Shown here in pieces: positions 53,894-62,061 of a stretch of 64,000 bases of DNA (positions within the stretch are counted from its first letter, which is position 1; the number at the start of each line of letters is the position of its first letter). The stretch covers positions 1-64,000 of the forward strand of contig JBNKGL010000017.1 in the NCBI GenBank assembly GCA_050289805.1, given 5' to 3'. Made by a program: the position numbers and the translations under genes. Origin of the DNA: JAUILA01 sp050289805. GTDB lineage: Bacteria; Bacteroidota; Bacteroidia; Cytophagales; Cyclobacteriaceae. Below the pieces are notes generated by a model. The model was not told the DNA's origin. It worked only from the letters and a program-made list of their open reading frames with translations, and ran no database searches.

Positions 53894-56800
53894 ATGTATA
53901 AGCTGAAATATTTCCTCTTCGTGCTACTTTTTTCTGCGCCATTGTTCGCACAGGCACAGGAAATTTGTGACAACGGAATCGATGATGACGGTGACGGATT
54001 TATTGATTGTTTTGATCCGGATTGTGCACTGAACTCCTTATGTGACGGCAGTTATGTGGGTAATGATGCGAATTGTGAAGCCCCTCCTACTGATTTTCCG
54101 GACTTTACCATGACCCTTGATTTTTCAACCCCTGATGAGACTACAAACCATTTGGGGCGTATTGCTATAGGAGATCTGGACCGTGATGGAATTCCTGAGA
54201 TCATTAGTAATAACCGTTACAGTAAGCGAATTTATATATTGAATGGTGATGACGGATCAATCAAATATCAGCAGAACGTTGACTATTCACCACGCTGGGA
54301 GGCGGCCATTGGTAATCTCAATGATGATAACTGCGCTGAAATCTTTTTCTGGGGTGTTCTGGGAGGCGAGAACTATATAATATCATATGATTGCCAGCTG
54401 AACGAGCTGTGGCGTGTACAGGTGCAGGATGATCCCGGAAATTATGGACTCGCAGATTTTAACCGCGATGGCCAGGTTGAACTTTATTTGCGTAATGAAA
54501 TCCGCGATGCTTCAACCGGAGCAGTTCTTGTTGCCGGTAATAACTGGAATGATGTGAACGCAGGTCCGGTGGCGGCAGATTTAACGGGTGACGGTGATCT
54601 TGAACTGGTACTGGGTGGCATATTGTATGATGTGAACCTGGCAGGTGGTACACTTACCGAAATTGACAGAATTCCGAATTACTACCGCCGGAGCATGAAC
54701 GATGCGACCAGTATCGCTGATTATAACCAGGATGGATTCCTTGATGTCATTGCCGTTGGTTCTGAAAATGGCAAAAATCAGAATACTACAGTTTTCTTTT
54801 GGGATGTGCAGAATAACCAGGTATCAACCTTTAGTGATCCCATCCCTGGCCTTAACCTAAGCCTTTCATGCCAGGGCGGCGGTCCTCAAAATTATTATAC
54901 AAACGGCTGGATTAACGGAACCGGCCGGGTGAATATTGCAGACCTTGACGGGGATGGCAATCTTAACGCATCCTTTGTATCCGGACGATACCTGTACGCA
55001 CTTGATGAAAATTTCAACTTGCTGTGGCGGGTTATTATCAATGAAGAAACATCAGGTTACACCGGCTGTACTCTTTTTGATTTTAACGGTGACGGAAAGT
55101 CTGAAGTCGTGTATCGCGATGAGCAATACATTTACATCATTAATGGTGAAGACGGAACAATTTACAACCAGCAGCGCTGTATATCACGGACCAACCGTGA
55201 ATATCCAATTGTTGCCGATGTGGATGCTGATGGATCTACCGAGATATGTGTTCCTTGCGGATTTGATGACGCAGAGTCATGGAACAATTTCTGTAGCCTC
55301 GGATACTCACGATATTCTCATATACGTATTTTTAAATCCAATTCACAGCCATGGGTACCTGCACGACGACTCTGGAACCAGCATGGATATTTTAATGTAA
55401 ATGTGAATGACGATCTTACGATCCCCCAGGAAATGCAGAAGCATCACCTGGTATGGTCAACGGGTACTTGTACGCAAGGTGAGAATCGTCCGTTAAATAC
55501 ATTCCTTAACCAATCACCCTACCTGAATTCAGAAGGATGTCCTACGTATGTAGCTCCTGATCTTGCATTCGTCGACGGATCTTTGGCTGTAACCAATCCC
55601 ATTTGCCCGGAGCGTGATTTCAACGTATCGTTTCAGATCCAGAATATAGGGGATGCGAGTCTTTCAGGTAATCTGCCGGTTTCATTCTACAATGGTGATC
55701 CCTTGGCAGCAGACGCGATCTGGCTTGGAACACAATATTTTACCCTCAATAATTTTGATCCGGGAGATGTTTTTGATGTAACAGACCTGTTGGTGACAGG
55801 ACCTGGATCTAACTTTGAACTGTTTATCGTACTGAATGATGACGGGTCTTCTATCCCAACTCCGATAGCGCTGCCCAATACGAATTTTTCAGAGTGTAAT
55901 TATGCCAACAATGTTGTCAACTCAACCATTACACCTGGTCCATTCCAGATTGAAGTAGAGTCTACCGACAATTTTACCTGTGTGGGCAATGCCGTGCCAG
56001 CAAACGGATCTGCCAGGGCGTACCGTTTAGTTGGAAACCAGGAACAGACTACTGACTATATTTTCGAATGGTGGAATGGAACCGATATAAGCGGTGCTCC
56101 GGCTTTCACTGGTGCTGTTTATTCAGGCCTCGAAGCGGGCACGTATACTGTGATCGCCACTCATAAAACAGCGAATTGTTCATCCGATCCTGCTGAAGTA
56201 ACGATTGGTCAGCAGATAGCGGATCTCAACGCTGAAATTGTGATCGAAAAGCCCTATGATGATTGTAAAAAGCCAAATGGAAAGCTTCGTGTCGTTGTAA
56301 ACGGTGGTGACCCTGTGGGTAAATTCACTTATGAGTGGTATGTAGGAAATACAGTGGGTGGTGGTATCATTATCAGCAAGTCTCACGTAGCAGCAGACCT
56401 TGAGCCTATCGTTTATACTGTATTAGTAACAGATAAAGCCACAGGATGTACGTTTGTTGTTTCTGAAGAGGTTCCTGATTTATCGGTTCGCCCCGAACCC
56501 AATTTAGCCATTACGAACATTGTATGTTCTGATGCAAACTCAGGAAGTGTTTCAGCAGATGTAATGGGTAATACCAATAATTATTTCTTCGACTGGTACA
56601 TAGGTCCCGGTGTGAAGCCGAGTTCCGATTATACCGGAAGTACTATCAATAACCTGGCAGCAGGTACCTATACGCTCCGTGTCACTGATAAGAGCAAAAA
56701 GTGTACGTATGATTCCACTTTTGTCATAGAACAAACCGTTCCGCCTGTAATTGATGGTGTTTCTGCAGTTGCACAAACTTCATGTGATCCCAACAATAAC

Positions 56801-59800
56801 AATGGATCTGTTTCAATGACATTTACAGGTGATCCTGCTGACTACCTGATAGAATGGTTTAGCGGACAGAATACACTTGCAGCAAATAAGGTGGGTGAAG
56901 GACAGACACTGGCAGGATTGGCACAAGGTGTTTATACCGTGAAGTTAACGGACATTGCCACTGGGTGTTTTGCAACCGCTCAAACGACGGTGGTCAACAA
57001 TGTTGTCATTCCAACGCTTTCTGCCGCGGCAACAGATGCAACTACATGTGTGCCTGACAATGGAGCCGTTACTGCTTCTGTAAGCGCGGGAAATATTTCT
57101 GATTATATCTTTTTCTGGTACGATGGAAACCAGGTGAAAGCTTCTCCTGATTATTCAGAGCAGGGAAATGTTCTTTCGGACGTAGGTCCCGGTGTTTATA
57201 CTGTATTCGCGATTAACCAGCTGACGGGTTGTGAGGTAGTTAGTCCGCAAACAGTAACAATCAATAACAATACGCCTGCAATCTCAATTTCGCAGGTAAA
57301 GGTAAATGAAGTGCCTCCTTCTGACTGTAACAGTACGGGAAGTCTTGAAGTAGAGGTGAATCAGCCAGGAAATACCCAGGGATTCACTCTTGAGTGGTAT
57401 GAAGGTCGCGCTCCTTTTGCGAATCCTCCAATCAAGACCGTGAATGATGCATTTTCTGATGTATTGGACGGTATTGGCGCAGGTGTATATTCTGTCGTTG
57501 CTACAGATCCTGCATCCGGGTGTTCATCAACTGAAAGTTTCGTTCTGGAGTTTGTCGACCTGCACACTGTTGCAGTGACGCCGAATGACAATACAAATTG
57601 TACACCTGAAAATGGTAGTCTTGATATTGTTCTTGACACCAAGGGACTTGATGCATCAGGGTTTACCATGGAGGTATATGCCGGTTCCAATACTACCGGA
57701 ACACCCATCGAAACCATTAATGGTGTATCCGGACAAACCAATTACTCCAGCATCAACACACTTGCAGGCGGAGAATATACCGTTGTTGCGATTAATTCAT
57801 TGCCAGGATTTAACGACTGTCGTTCTATTCCGGTGACAGTAGAAATCATGAATGTTGCAACCGGACCGGTATTGGCTATTAATGCTCAAGGAAATAATAC
57901 CGCATGTACAGGCGGTACCTTCAATGGTTTCGCTGAACTCGACATCGATGGAGGTTCAAATCCGGCAAACTATACCATTACCTGGTATGAAGGACAAAAC
58001 ATTACGACGGCTCCTGTGCTTGGCACCAATGTAGGGGTTGTAGCAAATAACGGCGAGCGCGCCAACCAGCTTAAAGGAGGGGTTTATACTGCCGAGGTGA
58101 CAAATTCACTTGGCTGTACGACTGTAATATCTGTAAATATTATTGATGACGCTCCTATCCTTTCAATCGATGTAATGCCTGTGAATATTACTTCATGTGA
58201 TATGAATGGCAATCTTACCGATGGAAACGCAACCGCCCAGGTAATGGATGAAGGAGTCCCTGTTGCCGGCTACACGTTAACCTGGACAGATATTAACGGA
58301 ACTGTGATTGCATCCGGTCCCGCAGCAAATAATCTTGCTCCCGGAACCTATTATGTAACGGCTTCCGACGCAGCCACAAATTGCGGTACAACTGCGGAAT
58401 TTATAATTGAAGATCTTACGATCAATAACCCGACAATCCAGATTGTTGATTTTGAAAATCCTACCAGGTGTCTTCAGATTGCAAACCTGACTGGTTTCCT
58501 TGAAATCACCATTGATGGTAACAGCGCATCCGGCTATGATATCACATGGCGCGAGGATGATGCTACGGGAACGATTATCGCAGCCGGAGCAAACCAGACG
58601 CGTCTGGATGACTTAACGATCAATGCAAACTTTAACACCGATACGAAGTCCTACTACGTTGAGGTGGTGAACAGAGATAACCTGTGCCGGGATAATGTGA
58701 TATATGCAATGGAGCGTGAGGTTGTTCCTGTAAATATTACGGCAACGGCTACCCCGGTTACGATATGTGATCCTGCAAACCCCGATGGAACTTTGTTCGC
58801 AACAGTGACCAGCGGAGGGTTTAACAACTATACCTACAACTGGACCGGAACCAACGGGTTTGCGGCAACAGGTCGGGATGTGATTGGCGTTCCGATGGGT
58901 GACTATACAGTAACGGCCGTCGATAATCTTGATGCGTTCTGTACGGCTGATACCCTTGTATCTGTGGTCGAGGAGCAAATATATCCCGAGCTCATGCTGG
59001 AGGCACTTGCGCCGAATACTGCTTGTGTAGACTCACTGGCGGATGGTGTCGGTCGTGCTACCGTGAACGGCGAATTTGTTGGTTATACTTTTGAATGGTA
59101 TGAAGGTACGGATCTTACGGCGGCACCTGTATATGTAGGTAGTGAATTCTTTGGAATGAAAGCTCTGACCTATACCGTTGTTGTGATTGATAACATCACA
59201 GGATGTTCTGTAGAAGGGACAATACAGATAGAGGAGAATATTGCTAATTTACCGGACCCTACCCCTGTTGTTCTGGCTCACGTCACAAGTTGTGAGGAAC
59301 CGAACGGTATTGTAGTGGCCTCGGTAGAAGGAAATACTCAGGACTACATTTTTGAATGGTATATGGGGCAGGATATCAAACCGAACCCTGATTTTACAGG
59401 TGAGATCTGGGCTGGAGTAGATGCGGGATTCTATACCGTACGTGCGATCAGCAGAATTACCGGTTGTATAGTCGGGCCTGCGACTGTAGAAGTTTTGGAA
59501 AACCTCTCCTACCCTGAGTTTGAGTTCAATATAACCGCACCTACATGTGATAGTAATAATGGTTTTGTAGAACTCATTATGCTCAATGATGTGGAGATCC
59601 GTGATATTACCTGGACAGCGCAGAACGGCACAGTGTATTACGGACCTAACCTGAGTGAAGTTCCTGCAGGAATTTATGAAGTGACTGTAACATCCCATCT
59701 GGGCTGTTCGACAACCTCAACGCTGGAACTCATCCCTGAGATTGAAGCATTTAACGGTGTTTCAAGAAATGGTGATAATCGTAATGATTTCTTCAGGATC

Positions 59801-60028
59801 GGTTGTATTACCGACTACCCGCAAAACCTCGTGAAAATTTTCAACAGGGCTGGTACGCTCGTGTATGAAATGGAAGGTTATGATAATGCTACCAAGTATT
59901 TCGATGGTACTTCAAACCGGGGTATTAGCGTGATGGGCGTGAGCTTACCGGACGGTACTTATTATTATGTAATTGATAAACGTGATGGTTCCAAACCGAT
60001 CGCCGGTTATCTGGAAATTGTACAGTGA
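53894..60028 (+). CDS. Giant SprB-like repeat surface protein with T9SS type-B sorting domain
   Basis: A 2044-residue protein. The signal peptide precedes a calcium-loop motif (EICDNGIDDDGDGFIDCFDP), then FG-GAP blades at about 65-450 (DLDRDGIPEIISNNRYSKRI, DFNGDGKSEVVYRDEQYIYI). A CARDB-like domain occupies about 556-690. From about 690 to 1948 there are 14 SprB-type repeats of about 85-100 residues; each opens with a Cys-containing motif such as TSCDPNNNNGSV or TTCVPDNGAV and ends in GxYTVxATDxxTGC-type text. The C-terminus (EAFNGVSRNGDNRNDFFRIG to DGTYYYVIDKRDG) is a type-B sorting domain. SprB in Flavobacterium johnsoniae is a mobile adhesin moved by the gliding machinery; this protein is SprB-like, but motility is not proven. 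A PorP/SprF gene follows 12 bp later. Confidence 0.9.
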   Translation: MYKLKYFLFVLLFSAPLFAQAQEICDNGIDDDGDGFIDCFDPDCALNSLCDGSYVGNDANCEAPPTDFPDFTMTLDFSTPDETTNHLGRIAIGDLDRDGIPEIISNNRYSKRIYILNGDDGSIKYQQNVDYSPRWEAAIGNLNDDNCAEIFFWGVLGGENYIISYDCQLNELWRVQVQDDPGNYGLADFNRDGQVELYLRNEIRDASTGAVLVAGNNWNDVNAGPVAADLTGDGDLELVLGGILYDVNLAGGTLTEIDRIPNYYRRSMNDATSIADYNQDGFLDVIAVGSENGKNQNTTVFFWDVQNNQVSTFSDPIPGLNLSLSCQGGGPQNYYTNGWINGTGRVNIADLDGDGNLNASFVSGRYLYALDENFNLLWRVIINEETSGYTGCTLFDFNGDGKSEVVYRDEQYIYIINGEDGTIYNQQRCISRTNREYPIVADVDADGSTEICVPCGFDDAESWNNFCSLGYSRYSHIRIFKSNSQPWVPARRLWNQHGYFNVNVNDDLTIPQEMQKHHLVWSTGTCTQGENRPLNTFLNQSPYLNSEGCPTYVAPDLAFVDGSLAVTNPICPERDFNVSFQIQNIGDASLSGNLPVSFYNGDPLAADAIWLGTQYFTLNNFDPGDVFDVTDLLVTGPGSNFELFIVLNDDGSSIPTPIALPNTNFSECNYANNVVNSTITPGPFQIEVESTDNFTCVGNAVPANGSARAYRLVGNQEQTTDYIFEWWNGTDISGAPAFTGAVYSGLEAGTYTVIATHKTANCSSDPAEVTIGQQIADLNAEIVIEKPYDDCKKPNGKLRVVVNGGDPVGKFTYEWYVGNTVGGGIIISKSHVAADLEPIVYTVLVTDKATGCTFVVSEEVPDLSVRPEPNLAITNIVCSDANSGSVSADVMGNTNNYFFDWYIGPGVKPSSDYTGSTINNLAAGTYTLRVTDKSKKCTYDSTFVIEQTVPPVIDGVSAVAQTSCDPNNNNGSVSMTFTGDPADYLIEWFSGQNTLAANKVGEGQTLAGLAQGVYTVKLTDIATGCFATAQTTVVNNVVIPTLSAAATDATTCVPDNGAVTASVSAGNISDYIFFWYDGNQVKASPDYSEQGNVLSDVGPGVYTVFAINQLTGCEVVSPQTVTINNNTPAISISQVKVNEVPPSDCNSTGSLEVEVNQPGNTQGFTLEWYEGRAPFANPPIKTVNDAFSDVLDGIGAGVYSVVATDPASGCSSTESFVLEFVDLHTVAVTPNDNTNCTPENGSLDIVLDTKGLDASGFTMEVYAGSNTTGTPIETINGVSGQTNYSSINTLAGGEYTVVAINSLPGFNDCRSIPVTVEIMNVATGPVLAINAQGNNTACTGGTFNGFAELDIDGGSNPANYTITWYEGQNITTAPVLGTNVGVVANNGERANQLKGGVYTAEVTNSLGCTTVISVNIIDDAPILSIDVMPVNITSCDMNGNLTDGNATAQVMDEGVPVAGYTLTWTDINGTVIASGPAANNLAPGTYYVTASDAATNCGTTAEFIIEDLTINNPTIQIVDFENPTRCLQIANLTGFLEITIDGNSASGYDITWREDDATGTIIAAGANQTRLDDLTINANFNTDTKSYYVEVVNRDNLCRDNVIYAMEREVVPVNITATATPVTICDPANPDGTLFATVTSGGFNNYTYNWTGTNGFAATGRDVIGVPMGDYTVTAVDNLDAFCTADTLVSVVEEQIYPELMLEALAPNTACVDSLADGVGRATVNGEFVGYTFEWYEGTDLTAAPVYVGSEFFGMKALTYTVVVIDNITGCSVEGTIQIEENIANLPDPTPVVLAHVTSCEEPNGIVVASVEGNTQDYIFEWYMGQDIKPNPDFTGEIWAGVDAGFYTVRAISRITGCIVGPATVEVLENLSYPEFEFNITAPTCDSNNGFVELIMLNDVEIRDITWTAQNGTVYYGPNLSEVPAGIYEVTVTSHLGCSTTSTLELIPEIEAFNGVSRNGDNRNDFFRIGCITDYPQNLVKIFNRAGTLVYEMEGYDNATKYFDGTSNRGISVMGVSLPDGTYYYVIDKRDGSKPIAGYLEIVQ

Positions 60029-60040
60029 TGAAGAAGTAAC

Positions 60041-60982
60041 ATGAAACGAATACTCATTTTTTTAGTTGGCCTGTCCACATTTTTTATCTCAACAAGGGCC
60101 ACAGCACAACAGTATCCGGTATACTCACAATACCTGTTTAATCCGCTTGTGATTAATCCCGCGTATGCAGGTAGTCATGTACAGTTCAGTGCAACCATGA
60201 TGTACCGGAACCAGTGGGTGAACCTTGACGGAGCGCCGCGAACAACATCGCTAACAATGCATAGCACGCTTGGAATACCTTCCGTGGGAATTGGTGCAAT
60301 CATCACCAATGACAAGATCGGAAGTTACAGCAATACCAGTATTTACGGTCATTATGCCTACAGGCTGAGAATGCCAACAGGAACATTATCGATGGGTTTA
60401 CAGGCTGGATTTAACCTCGTTTCTGCAGACTACAGCGACCTGAATCTGAATGACCTGAATGATGCTTCATTTATCAGCTTCAGTAATAAGATACGTCCGA
60501 ATTTTGGAGCCGGTGTATATTACGACAGCAAGAAATTCTACGCAGGCTTTTCAATACCCTTTATTCTGAATACCAGTATTGCGAGTAACCTGGAGAGCTT
60601 TATTACCGAACTCCGTGAAGCACGGTATTACTATCTTCATGGAGGCGCATTCATCAACCTGAATCCACAGGGTACAGCAGTCATTCACCCGTCATTATTG
60701 GTGAGAGCCCAGGAAGGACAGCCATTGAGCATGGATGTGAATCTGGATTTTATTCTAAATGAAGTATTCAGTATCGGTGCTTCCTACCGTAACGTGGATG
60801 CCATTATCACCTATATGAGTCTTAAGTTAAGCGACCAGTTTCATTTTGGTTATTCATATGATTGGACGCAATCTGACCTGAACCAATTTTCCAATGGTAC
60901 ACATGAATTCATGCTGAACTACAGGTTCCGGATCAGGAAATTTCACGGAAACGTGGAATGTCCGTCTTTCTACGAACATTGA
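60041..60982 (+). CDS. PorP/SprF-family membrane protein
   Basis: A 313-residue protein with a signal peptide (MKRILIFLVGLSTFFISTRA) and the family hallmark QQYPVYSQYLFNPLVINPAY, then the barrel (FSATMMYRNQWVNLDGAPRT, STLGIPSVGIGAIITNDKIG, TLSMGLQAGFNLVSADYSDL, YAGFSIPFILNTSIASNLES, FSIGASYRNVDAIITYMSLK) ending in NGTHEFMLNYRFRIRKFHG. Such proteins are outer-membrane partners of T9SS type-B cargo; SprF is needed for SprB secretion. Being 12 bp after the giant repeat gene, it is the probable partner of that protein. Unlike the first PorP of this locus, it has no C-terminal SPOR domain. Confidence 0.92.
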   Translation: MKRILIFLVGLSTFFISTRATAQQYPVYSQYLFNPLVINPAYAGSHVQFSATMMYRNQWVNLDGAPRTTSLTMHSTLGIPSVGIGAIITNDKIGSYSNTSIYGHYAYRLRMPTGTLSMGLQAGFNLVSADYSDLNLNDLNDASFISFSNKIRPNFGAGVYYDSKKFYAGFSIPFILNTSIASNLESFITELREARYYYLHGGAFINLNPQGTAVIHPSLLVRAQEGQPLSMDVNLDFILNEVFSIGASYRNVDAIITYMSLKLSDQFHFGYSYDWTQSDLNQFSNGTHEFMLNYRFRIRKFHGNVECPSFYEH

Positions 60983-61999
60983 TCATTCAATAGCCGGGGG
61001 GTTCCCGGCTTTCTTTTTACCGGTTACCGACTTAACCGCATCGGCCACACCGGAAGTAATCTTATCTGTGGCTTTGCCGATCGCCCCAATGCCTGATAAA
61101 ACACTTCTCTTACCGGCATCTTTCATCGCTTTCATAACACCGGTTATGACCTTACCACTGGAGGAAACCACCAGTGAACGAAGCATAATTGAAGCTTCCA
61201 GGAATGAATTACGTCGCAGGAATTTTCTGTCAAGAACCTCGGCTTTTCCGCAATATTTCATTGCTACAATTCCCACACGCAACGTTAAAAAAGCATTTGT
61301 GGAACCTTCCAGGAGTGAATCCGTGATGATATGGGCCGCATGACCTACAATGGGTATGGATCGACCTGGGCTATTGACAAGGGAGCTTACTATAGGCTCT
61401 ATCTGCCGTGAAATATCCATGTCTTCAATTTCAGATGCCAGCAGAGCTGTGGCGCCAACATTACCATAGAGGGTGGCCATATCACGCAACGACGGGCGCT
61501 GCCAGTATATATGCGCCACCTGCCAAACCATCCTTGTCTGCGTTACCAGCACGGTGAGAGCATCGAGCTTGCCATTTTGAGAGATTGCTGTAGTCAGGAA
61601 AACGCTTCCGGCAATATTCTTAATAACTTCACGTGCCTTATTATCAAGCATTACCAGGGCTTTTGCATATTCTTCATCATTCTGAACATTCAGGCCGGCC
61701 TCTTTCACATGCTTGTTCTTCATAAGCCTCGCCCGTAATTCTTTCCGGTATATTTCCACCTCATCGGGATTATCCGGAAAATCCACTGCCTTTGGAAGTC
61801 GAAGAAGTATGATAACAGGTGTAATAAAAGCGATCAGAAGAATGATCGAAATAATAGCCGTCACCACTCCTGCAAGCCACGGATTTATGGTGCTGAGGTT
61901 GGCATATAGCGCAATCAGCTGATTTACCGCAAGCAGAATAAATACGATAAATATGCCCAGACCTAATGTCCAGGCAAATTTTTTGATAGTCTTCATCAT
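60983..61999 (-). CDS. DUF697-family membrane protein
   Basis: A 338-residue protein with two N-terminal membrane helices (about 8-30 and 41-66), a short cytoplasmic linker (EIYRKELRARLMKNKHVKEA) and a DUF697-like region (DALTVLVTQTRMVWQVAHIY, RDMATLYGNVGATALLASEI, PGRSIPIVGHAAHIITDSLL, GSTNAFLTLRVGIVAMKYCG). DUF697 proteins are often linked to small GTPases and to envelope stress systems, yet have no settled activity. The C-terminus is Lys/Ala-rich (SGVADAVKSVTGKKKAGN). Its stop directly abuts the stop of the convergent porP gene. Confidence 0.8.
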   Translation of the reverse strand: MMKTIKKFAWTLGLGIFIVFILLAVNQLIALYANLSTINPWLAGVVTAIISIILLIAFITPVIILLRLPKAVDFPDNPDEVEIYRKELRARLMKNKHVKEAGLNVQNDEEYAKALVMLDNKAREVIKNIAGSVFLTTAISQNGKLDALTVLVTQTRMVWQVAHIYWQRPSLRDMATLYGNVGATALLASEIEDMDISRQIEPIVSSLVNSPGRSIPIVGHAAHIITDSLLEGSTNAFLTLRVGIVAMKYCGKAEVLDRKFLRRNSFLEASIMLRSLVVSSSGKVITGVMKAMKDAGKRSVLSGIGAIGKATDKITSGVADAVKSVTGKKKAGNPPAIE

Positions 62000-62061
62000 A
62001 TGAAAATGACCAATTTTACTGGAATTTAGTTCCTATGAAGGTACAAATTCCCGTCATTAAC

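Noticed and set aside
55950..59740. Regular repeat structure that could be read as a CRISPR-like array
   Set aside because: The period is near 280 bp, repeats are degenerate at DNA level and in frame with a protein domain repeat; there are no short identical direct repeats with spacers.
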